The notes below the pieces were generated by a model. The model did not search any database, was not told the origin of the DNA, and saw nothing but the letters and a program-made list of their open reading frames with translations. Shown one piece after another: positions 17,473 to 26,120 of a stretch of 64,000 bases of DNA. Both the position numbers and the translations under genes were made by a program. How positions within the stretch are numbered: position 1 is the stretch's first letter; every line of letters begins with the position of its first letter. The stretch comes from Microbulbifer rhizosphaerae (GTDB lineage Bacteria; Pseudomonadota; Gammaproteobacteria; Pseudomonadales; Cellvibrionaceae), in contig NZ_JACHWZ010000017.1 of the NCBI RefSeq assembly GCF_014191725.1, positions 62,001 through 126,000 on the forward strand. The letters are read 5' to 3'.

Positions 17473-18429
17473 ATGTCAAAAATATACAATCAAAGTGAAG
17501 CCGGCTTGGGAGAGTTGGGAAACCTGAGGCGCCTTGTGTACTTTGCCGCGGTCGTGGAAACGGGCTCCTTCACCGCCGCGGCGGAGCGTCTTGGTATCAC
17601 CAAGGCGGTGGTCAGCCAGCAGGTTGCCCGTCTGGAAAAGGAGTTCCGAACCTCGCTCCTGGTTCGCACTACGCGCAAAGTGCAGCCTACCGAGGCAGGA
17701 CACGCCTTTTATCAGCGCTGCGCCTCCATTCTGCGTGAAGCGGAAGATGCTTTCGGTGAATTGGCCGAAGCGCAGGGGGAGCCTGCCGGTACCCTGCGGC
17801 TGACAGCGCCCTTCGACTATGGGATCAGCGTGGTGGTGCCGGCTATCGCCGCGTTTGCCAAGCGTTACCCAAATTGCAAAGTGGATGCAGTCTTGAGTGA
17901 TCGCACGCTCGACCTGATGTCCAGCAATATTGAACTCTCGATTCGTGTTGGCTGGCTCGATGAATCCAATTTGCAAGCCCGGCAAATCGGAACTTTCCGC
18001 CAGCTGCTGGTCGCCCCACCGGGAATGCGATCCGAGATTGAACGGCTCACCGGTCCGGCGGATATTGCCGGACTGCCTTTCGTCGCCAATACGGCCCTGC
18101 GCGACCCCTTGCGCTGGAGTTTTTCCCTGAACGAGATCGAGCGCCGGAATGTCAGTGTGCAGGCGTCCATATTTTTGGATACCACGCTCGCGGTGGGCGA
18201 AGCCGTGCGCCAGGGCGCGGGTCTCTCTGTACTGCCGGATTATGCGGTAGCGGACGATCTCGAAGCCGGGCGCCTGCTGCAGGTACTGCCGCAGTGGTCC
18301 CTTCCCGCCGGCGGCATTTATGCTGTTTTTCCCTCTGCACGCTTCCGTCCGGTCAAAGTGCGTGCTTTTGTCGAGGTACTGAGCCGTGAAGAGAAGCTGC
18401 GCTATTCAACAAAAGCTTCACGTTCCTGA
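17473..18429 (+). CDS. LysR-type transcriptional regulator
   Basis: A 318-residue LysR regulator with helix-turn-helix in residues about 16-75 (LRRLVYFAAVVETGSFTAAA, RLGITKAVVSQQVARLEKEF) and an effector-binding domain to the end (GTLRLTAPFDYGISVVVPAI). It is divergent from the DsbA-like/MBL pair with a 78-bp gap that should hold the shared operator. The last codons and 3' flank recur in degraded form at about 20262-20315. The gene ends just before a hairpin at 18437-18460. Confidence 0.9.
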   Translation: MSKIYNQSEAGLGELGNLRRLVYFAAVVETGSFTAAAERLGITKAVVSQQVARLEKEFRTSLLVRTTRKVQPTEAGHAFYQRCASILREAEDAFGELAEAQGEPAGTLRLTAPFDYGISVVVPAIAAFAKRYPNCKVDAVLSDRTLDLMSSNIELSIRVGWLDESNLQARQIGTFRQLLVAPPGMRSEIERLTGPADIAGLPFVANTALRDPLRWSFSLNEIERRNVSVQASIFLDTTLAVGEAVRQGAGLSVLPDYAVADDLEAGRLLQVLPQWSLPAGGIYAVFPSARFRPVKVRAFVEVLSREEKLRYSTKASRS

Positions 18430-18436
18430 TATCCGC

Positions 18437-18460
18437 AAAAAAAGCCGGCACAAGTTCGGC
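18437..18460 (-). terminator. Terminator-like hairpin, minus-strand polarity
   Basis: Seven A (18437-18443), then GCCGGC (18444-18449), a short loop and an imperfect partner ending at 18460. Read on the minus strand it is a GC stem followed by a T run. It resembles the hairpins at 20868-20890 and 25980-26005. Confidence 0.55.
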
Positions 18461-18724
18461 GAGGGATACAGATTTCGAAGAGCGCGTTGAAAATCAGGGG
18501 AGAGCGGGTTTGGGCGGCCCGGCCCCCTCGGCGGTGCCTCTTTAGGTCTTTGGCCTAACCTGGGTCAGGTGGAGAGCAGCACCCAGGTGGTGATGGCGGT
18601 CAGCGGCGGCAGGGCCGCGGCCTTGGCAAGGGCAGGAATATCAACCCGGCAATAAACGTTGCCGGGTTGATAGTAGTGCTCCTATTGATACCGGGAGGCG
18701 TCCCTTCCGACCTGGAGCAGGCTC

Positions 18725-19135
18725 CTATACAGCTTGTCCGGAGGGATCGCGAAGGGCGGCCTTCAGCGCGACGAACTCGAGCCAGGCAAGGGCTGCAACG
18801 GCAAGCGCCTGTATACCTATAAAAGCGATGCCGAAAATATTCGCTGAGATCAATCCGGAAATGAGCGCCAGGCTCGCGGCCACCCAAAGTCCATTCCCCG
18901 CGATCACTAACCAGACAGCCGGGGGGCGGTGGAGCCAAAACAAAGCGACCAGCAACATAAAAACAGCGATGGGAAACAGACTGAAGCCGGCATAAATCAG
19001 CAATAGCTCCGGGATCTGTGTCAGGCCGCCAATGGAATCGTGGGCCAGCGTAAGGAGGATACCCATGGCGGCGCATGTCACGGCGTCGGCAAGCAGAATC
19101 TGGCGAAGGGAAATGGGAAGTCTGGCATTTGGCAT
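18725..19135 (-). CDS. Four-helix integral membrane protein
   Basis: A 136-residue protein with four hydrophobic segments (about 12-28, 42-65, 72-95 and 100-125) and short polar loops. No catalytic motif is visible. Size and layout suit small DoxX-like or SPW-like membrane families, but I cannot assign it. It is divergent from the XRE regulator at 19266 (130 bp apart), which probably controls it. A 15-bp direct repeat (18589-18603 and 20084-20098) flanks this gene pair. Confidence 0.65.
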   Translation of the reverse strand: MPNARLPISLRQILLADAVTCAAMGILLTLAHDSIGGLTQIPELLLIYAGFSLFPIAVFMLLVALFWLHRPPAVWLVIAGNGLWVAASLALISGLISANIFGIAFIGIQALAVAALAWLEFVALKAALRDPSGQAV

Positions 19136-19265
19136 AAAGCCTCCTCGTCAAGGATGAATAACACTTCTTTCGAACTTCTGCCGTCAACTATCTAACTTCC
19201 ATGAAGGGAAATCGATTACGTTAGAGGTAATAGGAACCAGCAATTTGGCGTGTTACTGTTCGAAT

Positions 19266-20075
19266 ATGAACACTGCATCCAATTCGATCGGTCCTCTGAT
19301 TCGCGAGTGGCGCCGACGCCGGTCGCTGAGCCAGCTTGCTCTTGCGGCCGAAGCAGAGGTCTCCCAGCGGCATTTGAGCTTTATTGAGTCCGGTCGCAGT
19401 GTGCCAAGCCGCGATATGGTCATCCGTCTGTCCGAACGACTTTCCGTTCCGATGCGGGAACGCAATAAACTGCTGGTCGCTGCCGGGTTCGCACCGGTTT
19501 ACCGGGAGCGAGCCGCGGATGACCCTGAGCTTCACGCGGCGCATAGTGCCGTGGAGCGGATACTAAAAGGTCATGAACCGTTTCCGGCGCTGGCTGTCGA
19601 TCGGCACTGGACGCTGGTTTATGCCAATCGTATGGTCCCGCAGCTTCTTGAAGGGGTCGATGAATCCCTGGTGCAGACGCCGGCCAACGTTCTACGTCTC
19701 AGCTTGCATCCGCAGGGGCTGGCGTCGCGTATTGTGAACTTCCGCGAATGGCGCGAACACATCCTCGTCCGGCTCGCAAATCAAATTGATATCACCGCTG
19801 ATTCGGCGCTGATGACCCTGCAAGAGGAATTGAAAGCCTATCCAATGCCACCGGGGGCGAAACCCTTTCGGCCAAGCGAGCAGTCGACCTATGGCAAAAT
19901 CGCAGTCCCGCTACAGATTTCAACAGGGCTGGGCGTCTTGTCTCTTATCAGCACAACAACCGTGTTCGGGACAGCGCTCGATATAACCATGTCGGAACTT
20001 GCCATTGAATCCTTCTTCCCGGCCGACGAGGCCACCGCCGATAGATTGGCGGACTTATATAGGGCGGCAAACTAG
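19266..20075 (+). CDS. XRE family regulator with MmyB-like ligand-binding domain
   Basis: A 269-residue regulator. The helix-turn-helix spans residues about 8-65 (LIREWRRRRSLSQLALAAEA, SQRHLSFIESGRSVPS). A MmyB-like domain follows from about 85 to the end (ALAVDRHWTLVYANRMVPQL, FREWREHILVRL), a PAS-like fold that binds a fatty-acid-like ligand in characterised members. The frame opens at 19245, but MNTASN at 19266 fits the family start. It is divergent from a small membrane protein gene, its likely target. Confidence 0.88.
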   Translation: MNTASNSIGPLIREWRRRRSLSQLALAAEAEVSQRHLSFIESGRSVPSRDMVIRLSERLSVPMRERNKLLVAAGFAPVYRERAADDPELHAAHSAVERILKGHEPFPALAVDRHWTLVYANRMVPQLLEGVDESLVQTPANVLRLSLHPQGLASRIVNFREWREHILVRLANQIDITADSALMTLQEELKAYPMPPGAKPFRPSEQSTYGKIAVPLQISTGLGVLSLISTTTVFGTALDITMSELAIESFFPADEATADRLADLYRAAN

Positions 20076-20096
20076 CCGGCCGCGGTGATGGCGGTC

Positions 20097-20315
20097 AGCC
20101 CCACTTCATTTCTCCCTTTCTCTGTTTGTTGAAGTGGTCAAATGCTGCTGTTTAACTGATTGAGCAGCGCCTGGGAGTTGGAGTAAATAGCGCTGGTATG
20201 CAGCATCCGGACTCCAGCGGCATTCACGCAGTTTTCCATCTGCGCGATTTCATTGGGGGTACTTAGCAGTGAAGAGAGATGCGGCGGTACTCAACGAAAG
20301 CTTCACGGCCCTGAT
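20097..20315. pseudogene. Scar of a deleted second copy of the MBL / DsbA-like / LysR module
   Basis: Three short stretches match the ends of the three-gene module at 15.8-18.4 kb in the same order and orientation. Positions 20097-20111 match the MBL stop region at 15786-15800. About 20136-20210 match the DsbA-like C-terminus (16747-16826, codons for MLHTSAIYSNS). About 20262-20315 match the LysR 3' end (18379-18430, GGTACTGAGCCGTGAAGAGA with a few changes). Everything between is gone. No function is expected. Confidence 0.6.
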
Positions 20316-20331
20316 TCGACTGCGCCGAATT

Positions 20332-20727
20332 CTATGCCTCGATAAGCCCGCGCTCCGCGAAGACTTCCCGGGCCGCAAAGGCCCCGTTCACTGCGGCCGG
20401 GAAGCCCGCGTAGACCGCCATTTGAATAATGACTTCTATGATTTCCTGAGGAGTACAGCCCACATTCAGCGCCCCGTGGATATGCACCTTCAACTGCGGC
20501 GCCGCGTTGCCCAGGGCGGTGAGCGCGGCGACAGTGGCGATCTCCCGGGATTTCAGGTCCAGCCCGGGGCGGCTGTAGATGTCGCCGAACGGAAATTCGA
20601 TCGTATAGCGCCCCAGGTCCGGGGCGATACTTTTCAGGGATTCGATAACCCGCTCGCCCGCCTCCCCGTCGATTTCCCTGAGTTTTTCCCAGCCTCGCTG
20701 AAATCGCTCGTTGTTGTCCACATTCAT
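20332..20727 (-). CDS. Carboxymuconolactone decarboxylase family protein
   Basis: A 131-residue all-alpha protein of the CMD/AhpD-like superfamily. The body [40 protein letters not shown] and [20 protein letters not shown] matches 4-carboxymuconolactone decarboxylase-type members. It has a single Cys (NVGCT) and so no CxxC redox pair, favouring the decarboxylase-like rather than the AhpD peroxidase branch. Start 20727 follows GGGAGCAAAAC. The frame also continues upstream to 20883 through a stretch that could be read as a signal peptide ([13 protein letters not shown]), so an exported longer form is possible but less likely. Confidence 0.8.
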   Translation of the reverse strand: MNVDNNERFQRGWEKLREIDGEAGERVIESLKSIAPDLGRYTIEFPFGDIYSRPGLDLKSREIATVAALTALGNAAPQLKVHIHGALNVGCTPQEIIEVIIQMAVYAGFPAAVNGAFAAREVFAERGLIEA

Positions 20728-20867
20728 GTTTTGCTCCCAAAGATGTGAAGATTGAATGGGTTCACAACCGGCCAGGCTGCTGTGTCCGCACGCCACTGTG
20801 GTCAGCAGGGCCGCGGTGTGCAGAAAGTCTCTTCTACCCGCTGCCATTGGGATTGAGCATAAGGGAT

Positions 20868-20890
20868 AAAAAAGCCGGCACAAGGCCGGC
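20868..20890 (-). terminator. Intrinsic terminator of the RND operon
   Basis: Six A (20868-20873), GCCGGC (20874-20879), five-base loop, GCCGGC (20885-20890). Read on the minus strand it is a GC stem followed by six T, placed 31 bp after the stop of the permease gene. Confidence 0.75.
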
Positions 20891-20921
20891 GAGGGGGGGC
20901 AGACTCCGCGCGTCGAAATCG

Positions 20922-23900
20922 TCAGGCGAGGGCCAGTTTGGCAGGCTCGTCAGCGGCGGTAACCTCCTCCGGATCGGTTTCCGGCTTGCGCTCGGTCGCG
21001 ATCAGCGAGTAGAACACCGGCACCACGAACAGGGTGAACAGGGTTCCCAGCACCATGCCGGTGACCAGCACGGTGCCGATGCTGTTGCGCGCCTCGGCGC
21101 CCGGGCCGGAGACCAGTACCAGCGGCAGGTGGCCGAACACAGTGGCGGCGGAGGTCATCAGCACCGGGCGCAGGCGGGTCAGGGAGGCCTCGCGCAGCGC
21201 CGCCATCTTGGCCAGGCCGCGGCTTTGCAGGGTGTTGGCGAACTCGACGATCAGGATGCCGTTCTTGGCGATCAACCCCACCAGTGTGATCAGCCCCACC
21301 TGCGAGTAGATATTCAGGGTGGTGAAGTCCATAAAGGTGAACAGCAGCGCGCCGGAGATGGCCAGCGGCACCGAGCCGAGCAGCACGATCAGCGGATCGC
21401 GGAAGCTCTGGAACTGGGCCGACAGCACCAGGTAGATCAGCAGCACCGCAAAGCCCAGGGTGGCGGCCAGGGTGCCGCTCTCCTGGCGGATCTGGCGTGA
21501 CTCGCCGGCGTGGTCGATCACTGTGTGCGCGCCGCCCGCGCTCATAGCGGCCTCTTCCAGCACCTGCAGGCCTTCCTCCTTGGTGACCCCGGCACTGACG
21601 CCGCCGAAGATGCGCACCGCGTTGCGCTGCTGGAAGCGGTGCAGGGCCCGCGGCGCTGTGCCGGTCTCGATGCGGGTGAAGGTGGAGACCGGCACCAGTT
21701 CGCCGCCGGGACCGCGGATCTTCAGGTCCAGCAGCGGCGACAGGGTGGCCCGGTCCTCATCGCCCACCTGCGGGATCACCTTGTAGCTGCGGTCGTAGTA
21801 GTTGAAGCGGTTTACGTAGCCGCCGCCGAGCAGGGTGCCGAGTTCCTGGGCCACGCCCGCCAGGTCCAGGCCCAGGTCGGCCACGCGCTCCCGGTCGAGC
21901 ACCACGCGGGCCTCGGGCAGGTCTATCTTGAGGTCGCTGTCCACGTACAGGAATTTGCCGCTGGCCCAGCCGGCGTTGATCACCTGCTGGGCCAGCGCCT
22001 GCATTTCCTCCAGCGGCGCGTCGCTGAGCAGCACCATTTCCACGTCATACATGCCCGGGGTAGGCAGCGGCGCATCCAGGCTGGGGAAGACGCGCAGCCC
22101 CGGAATCTGGGACACAGCGGTGTAGACGTCGCCGAACATCTCCGCGGTGGAGCGCTCGCGCTCGGTCCAGTCTTTGGCCACCAGACCGCCGAAACCACCC
22201 CACGCCGAGGTCAGCGACCAGTTGAAATCGGTCTCAGGTAGGGCAGTGATGGCCTTGGCCACTTCCTGGGAGTGCCGGTTGGTGGCGGCCAGGGTGGAGT
22301 CCGGTGCGGCTTCGAAGAAGAGGCTGATATGGCTCTGGTCCTCCACCGGCGCCAGCTCCTTTTTCGAGAAGTGGTGCAGGGGCCAAGCGGCTGCGGTCAC
22401 GATCAGCGCCGCGGCCACCACTGCCCAGCGCATGGACAGGGCGGAATCCAATGCGCGGGCGTAGAACCGGCTCACCGCGTCAAAGATGCGGTTGACGCGA
22501 ATCGTCAGCCAGGCCTCCTTGCCGTGAGGGTGCACGAAGCGCGAACTCATCACCGGCGACAGGGTCAGGGCGACGAAACCGGACACCACCACCGCGGCCG
22601 CCAGGGTGATGGCGAACTCCAGGAACAGCGCTCCAGTTAGACCGCCCTGGAAGGCGATGGGGGTATACACGGTGGCCAGGGTAATGGTCATGGCGATCAC
22701 CGGCCCGCGCAATTCCCGCGCGCCGGCCAGCGCCGCCGCCACCCGCGATTTGCCCGCGCGCACGTGTCGCTCGACGTTTTCCACCACCACGATGGCGTCG
22801 TCCACCACCAGGCCCACCGACAGCACTATGGCCAGCAGGCTCAGCAGGTTGAGGCTGAAGCCGGCGCAGTACATCACCAGCCCGGCGCCCACCAGGGACA
22901 CCGGCATGGCGATCAGCGGCACCAGCGCGGTGCGGATCGAACCCATAAACAGGTAGACCACCAGGCCGACGATCAGGATGGTCTCCACCAGGGTCTTGTT
23001 GATCTCCTCCAGGGCGTCGCGCATAAACATGGTGCCGTCCCAGACCAGGCGCATCTCCACGTCCTGGGGCAGGGTCGGGCGGATGCGTTCCATCTCATCC
23101 TTCAGTCGCTGCGCCACGTCCAGTTCGTTGGAGCCCACCAGCGGCCAGACACCCAGGTAGACGTTTTCCTGGGTGTTGTACTTGGCCACCATCTCCGCTT
23201 CCTCTGCGCCCAGCTCCACCCGGGCCACGTCGCGCAAGCGCACGGTGGCGCCCTGGCGCTCGGCCACGATCAGGTTGGCGAATTCCTCCACCGAGCGCAG
23301 GTCGGTGTTGGCCAGCAGGTTCACCTGCACCAACTCGCCCTTGGTGCGGCCCACGGCGGCGAGGTAGTTATTGCGCCGCAGGGCGGCGTGCACGTCGCCG
23401 GGGGAGAGGTTCAGCGCCGCCAGGCGGTCCGGGTCTATCCACACCCGCATGGCGACTTGCTGCGCGCCCTCGAAGGTGACCCGCTGCACGCCTTCCAGGG
23501 TCGACAGCTGCGGCTGCAGTGTGCGCGACAGCCAGTCGGTCAGCGCCGGCACGGAGCGTTCGGAAGAGGTGAAACCTAAATAGAAAGTGGCGTAGGGCCG
23601 GTCGGCCCGCTGCACCTCTACCACCGGCGGCTCCGCCTCCGCAGGCAGTTCTGAGCGCACCTGCTGCAGGCGCGCGGTGACCTCGGCCAGCGCCGCGGTA
23701 CTGTCGTGGTTGAGTTGCAGGTGCACGGTGACCGTGCTCACCCCGGCGCGGCTGGTGGAGTCGATATGGTCCACCCCGCTGATGGCGGCGACGGCGCGCT
23801 CGATGGGGGTGGTGAGGAAGCCGCGCACTGTCTCGGCGCCGGCGCCAGTGTAAACGGTGGTCACTATCACCGAGGAACTCTGCAGGGTTGGATACTGCTG

Positions 23901-24005
23901 CACTGGCAACGACGACAGGGCCCGCCAGCCGACCAGTAGCAACAGCAGGTTGGCCACCAGTGCCAGCACCGGGTGGCGGATGAAAATATCGGTAAACGCA
24001 CGCAT
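20922..24005 (-). CDS. RND efflux permease (HAE1/AcrB family)
   Basis: A 1027-residue inner-membrane proton-drug antiporter of the AcrB/MexF type; the length is normal. It starts [20 protein letters not shown], an N-terminal TM. The proton-relay Asp pair is visible in TM4 ([17 protein letters not shown]), and the C-terminal half repeats the fold ([20 protein letters not shown]). It forms a trimer that works with the adaptor encoded just upstream and a TolC-like outer-membrane channel not found here. Start 24005 follows AAGGAAAACTTCCC. The gap to the adaptor gene carries a REP palindrome. Confidence 0.95.
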   Translation of the reverse strand: MRAFTDIFIRHPVLALVANLLLLLVGWRALSSLPVQQYPTLQSSSVIVTTVYTGAGAETVRGFLTTPIERAVAAISGVDHIDSTSRAGVSTVTVHLQLNHDSTAALAEVTARLQQVRSELPAEAEPPVVEVQRADRPYATFYLGFTSSERSVPALTDWLSRTLQPQLSTLEGVQRVTFEGAQQVAMRVWIDPDRLAALNLSPGDVHAALRRNNYLAAVGRTKGELVQVNLLANTDLRSVEEFANLIVAERQGATVRLRDVARVELGAEEAEMVAKYNTQENVYLGVWPLVGSNELDVAQRLKDEMERIRPTLPQDVEMRLVWDGTMFMRDALEEINKTLVETILIVGLVVYLFMGSIRTALVPLIAMPVSLVGAGLVMYCAGFSLNLLSLLAIVLSVGLVVDDAIVVVENVERHVRAGKSRVAAALAGARELRGPVIAMTITLATVYTPIAFQGGLTGALFLEFAITLAAAVVVSGFVALTLSPVMSSRFVHPHGKEAWLTIRVNRIFDAVSRFYARALDSALSMRWAVVAAALIVTAAAWPLHHFSKKELAPVEDQSHISLFFEAAPDSTLAATNRHSQEVAKAITALPETDFNWSLTSAWGGFGGLVAKDWTERERSTAEMFGDVYTAVSQIPGLRVFPSLDAPLPTPGMYDVEMVLLSDAPLEEMQALAQQVINAGWASGKFLYVDSDLKIDLPEARVVLDRERVADLGLDLAGVAQELGTLLGGGYVNRFNYYDRSYKVIPQVGDEDRATLSPLLDLKIRGPGGELVPVSTFTRIETGTAPRALHRFQQRNAVRIFGGVSAGVTKEEGLQVLEEAAMSAGGAHTVIDHAGESRQIRQESGTLAATLGFAVLLIYLVLSAQFQSFRDPLIVLLGSVPLAISGALLFTFMDFTTLNIYSQVGLITLVGLIAKNGILIVEFANTLQSRGLAKMAALREASLTRLRPVLMTSAATVFGHLPLVLVSGPGAEARNSIGTVLVTGMVLGTLFTLFVVPVFYSLIATERKPETDPEEVTAADEPAKLALA

Positions 24006-24046
24006 GGGAAGTTTTCCTTGATCCTGTGTCCGTTCAGGCCCCAGTT

Positions 24047-24097
24047 CTGTGGGAGCCAGCGCTGCAGGCGATTCGCCAGCAGGGCTGGCTCCCACAG
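24047..24097. repeat. REP-like palindrome inside the RND operon
   Basis: Perfect 14-bp arms CTGTGGGAGCCAGC (24047-24060) and its complement (24084-24097) around a 23-base loop, in the gap between adaptor and permease genes. It may stabilise the upstream message or reduce permease expression. Confidence 0.65.
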
Positions 24098-24137
24098 GGA
24101 TAAGCCTTAACTCAGCGGTATTGGTTCTGTCGCTCTA

Positions 24138-25238
24138 TCAGTTGCTGGCCAGTTGAGCGCCCGCCACCGCCACCAGCGCGCCGTCATAGAGCTTGAAGGA
24201 ACCGGTCGCGGCGACCGCTTCGCCGGCCTCCAGGCCGCCTTCAACCACCACACTGTCACCCAGCACGGTGCCCGCTTGAACCCGGCGCAGGTGGGCGCGG
24301 CTGTTGCCTTCGGCGTCCCGCTCAATCACGAACACCTGGTCGCCCTCCGGCCCGCGGCGCAGGGCGCTCACCGGGACCGTGACTGCCAGGCGGGCGGGTC
24401 CTACCGGTACCCGCACCTGCACTGAAGCGCCTGGTGCTGGCATCCGCTCGGCGCCGTCGACGCGTGCGCGCACCGCGGCGTTGCGCGTTTCGGGATCGAT
24501 GCGCGCGTCCAGGGCGACGACCCTGGCCTCGGTCGGCTGCGCGGAAATGCCGGAGAGGATTTCCAGCGTGTCTCCCTCGCGCAGTTGTTCCGCCACCTGC
24601 TGGGCCACGGTGAAGTCCACGTGCACGCCGTCGCCCACACCCTGCAGCGTGGTCAGCAGTGTGCCCTCGCTCAGGTACTGGCCCGGGTGCACGTCGGCGA
24701 GGCCGACCCGGGCGCGAAAGGGAGCGCGAATGGTCTTGCGCTCGATAATCGCCTCGGCGCGGCGGATTTCGGCCCGGGCCACGTCCCACTCGGCCTTGGC
24801 GCGATCCACTTCGTCCTGGGAGGTGGCCCCGGTCTTGCGCAGTCGCGTCAGGCGCAGGTACACGGTTTCGGCCAATTGAGCCTCGGCCCGGTGCGCCGCC
24901 AGTTCGGCCTCTTCAACAGACACGTCGAGCATCACCAGGGGAGTGCCGGCCTCGACGATGGCGCCCGGGGTCAGGTTCATCCGGCGCACCGCGCCCGCCA
25001 GCTCGTTGCGCAGGCTGACGGAGCGCAGCGCCAGCACGGTGCCGACGGCGGTGGTGGTGGGCCGCTGCTCGCGCTGTTCAGCGGTTACCGCAGTTACGGT
25101 TTCCATCGGTTCGGGCTGGGTTGCGGAAGCCGCCTCGGCCTGTTGCAGGGCGCCGTACTTCCAGGCGCCGAGCATAGCGCCGAGGCCGACGACGGCGCTC
25201 AACAGGGCCAGCGGCGCGATGCGGTTGCGATAATTCAT
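24138..25238 (-). CDS. RND efflux periplasmic adaptor (membrane fusion protein)
   Basis: A 366-residue HlyD/AcrA-like adaptor. It has one N-terminal membrane anchor (RIAPLALLSAVVGLGAMLGA), a lipoyl half (LTPGAIVEAGTPLVMLDVSV), a short coiled-coil hairpin (about residues 95-165), the second lipoyl half with RAPFRARVGLADVHPGQYLS, and beta-barrel plus membrane-proximal domains (GGLEAGEAVAATGSFKLYDG). There is no lipobox, so it is anchored by its TM helix. Start 25238 is set by AAGGAGTTTCGCT. First gene of a two-gene operon, divergent from the TetR gene. Confidence 0.93.
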   Translation of the reverse strand: MNYRNRIAPLALLSAVVGLGAMLGAWKYGALQQAEAASATQPEPMETVTAVTAEQREQRPTTTAVGTVLALRSVSLRNELAGAVRRMNLTPGAIVEAGTPLVMLDVSVEEAELAAHRAEAQLAETVYLRLTRLRKTGATSQDEVDRAKAEWDVARAEIRRAEAIIERKTIRAPFRARVGLADVHPGQYLSEGTLLTTLQGVGDGVHVDFTVAQQVAEQLREGDTLEILSGISAQPTEARVVALDARIDPETRNAAVRARVDGAERMPAPGASVQVRVPVGPARLAVTVPVSALRRGPEGDQVFVIERDAEGNSRAHLRRVQAGTVLGDSVVVEGGLEAGEAVAATGSFKLYDGALVAVAGAQLASN

Positions 25239-25310
25239 AGCGAAACTCCTTCTTCCCGGGGAGCAGACCGCCCTTGACTCGGGGGCCCGCGCTCGGAACA
25301 ATGTGGCGAT

Positions 25311-25345
25311 ACCGATCGGTAACATTCGAAATGTTACTGACCGGT
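25311..25345. promoter_or_regulatory. 35-bp palindromic operator for the TetR regulator
   Basis: ACCGATCGGTAACATT (25311-25326) pairs with AATGTTACTGACCGGT (25330-25345), 14 of 16 positions matching, around three bases. It lies in the 134-bp divergent region between the RND operon (start 25238) and the TetR gene (start 25373). It is placed to repress both directions, as in acrR/acrAB-type circuits. Confidence 0.75.
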
Positions 25346-25372
25346 AACTCACAGGTCAATAGGGTAAATGCC

Positions 25373-25975
25373 ATGTGCGCTGCCAAAACTGAATCCGCCG
25401 CCTCCGAAAGCCGCCGCCCGGCGCGGGATCGCATCTTCGAGGCGGCCAAGGATCTCTTCTACCGCTACGGCATCCGCGCGGTGGGCGTGGAGAGCATCGC
25501 CGCCGAAGCCGACGCCACCAAGATGACCCTATACCGCAATTTCAACTCCAAGGATGAGCTGGTTGCGGAGTGCTTGCGCGATCACGACCGCGAGTTCTGG
25601 GAGTGGTGGGCCAATGTGCTGGCCCCGCATGCCGATGAACCAAAGGCGCAGCTTATGGCGTTAATGGAGGCGTTCAGCCGCGATTGCGAGGAGTGCTTGC
25701 GCGGCTGTCCGATGAACAATGCGGTGGTCGAGCTACACGAGGAGGGCCACCCCGGGCGCGCGGTGATCGTGGAGAACAAAATCCAGATTCGCGAACGCCT
25801 ACTCGCCCTGTGTCGGGAAATAGGCGCGCGCGATCCCGAAATCCTGGCGGACGCCTTCTACCTGCTTATCGAAGGCGCTTATATCTCCCAGCTCACCCTG
25901 AAGGGCGAAGATGGGCCCGCCAAGACCCTGCCCCGTATCGGGGAGACGCTTATCGCGGCCGAGACCGGGAAGTAA
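25373..25975 (+). CDS. TetR family repressor of the RND operon
   Basis: A 200-residue TetR regulator. The helix-turn-helix lies in residues about 17-63 (DRIFEAAKDLFYRYGIRAVG, IAAEADATKMTLYRNFNSKD). The C-terminal domain contains CLRGCPMNNAVVELHEEGHP, a block common in a TetR subgroup. The frame opens at 25274 and would run through the operator, but the ATG at 25373 with AGGG eight bases before it is the proper start. Divergent from the RND operon with a palindromic operator between them, so it very likely represses the pump and itself. Confidence 0.9.
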   Translation: MCAAKTESAASESRRPARDRIFEAAKDLFYRYGIRAVGVESIAAEADATKMTLYRNFNSKDELVAECLRDHDREFWEWWANVLAPHADEPKAQLMALMEAFSRDCEECLRGCPMNNAVVELHEEGHPGRAVIVENKIQIRERLLALCREIGARDPEILADAFYLLIEGAYISQLTLKGEDGPAKTLPRIGETLIAAETGK

Positions 25976-25979
25976 TTAC

Positions 25980-26005
25980 AAAAAAAAAGCCGGCACAGGG
26001 CCGGC
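25980..26005 (-). terminator. Intrinsic terminator, minus-strand polarity
   Basis: A run of nine A (25980-25988), GCCGGC (25989-25994), five-base loop, GCCGGC (26000-26005). Read leftward it is a stem plus T run, about 110 bp past the alpha-glucosidase stop. Nearly the same hairpin ends the RND operon at 20868-20890. Confidence 0.7.
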
Positions 26006-26074
26006 GACGAAGCTCGTCATTGGAGGAGAGAGCAAAAGCAAAAGGTAAAAATAAAGCGCTATTCGCCTGCAAGC

Positions 26075-26120
26075 AGTTAAGTAGGATGGTCACGCTGCGC
26101 TTTGCCCATCCTACTTAACT
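26075..26120. repeat. Palindrome of the GTAGGATGG family at the alpha-glucosidase 3' end
   Basis: Perfect 15-bp arms 26075-26089 and 26106-26120 (AGTTAAGTAGGATGG and its complement). The right arm overlaps the stop codon of the alpha-glucosidase gene. The arm core and the CGCTGCGCTTTGCCCATC stretch recur at 60939-61009. It may act as a terminator or message-end stabiliser. Confidence 0.65.

Noticed and set aside
18560..18650. Minus-strand sequence reading LPPLTAITTWVLLST before a stop, possibly a transporter C-terminus
   Set aside because: Too short to assign and no upstream continuation in frame; mentioned only because a related 15-mer occurs at 20084-20098.
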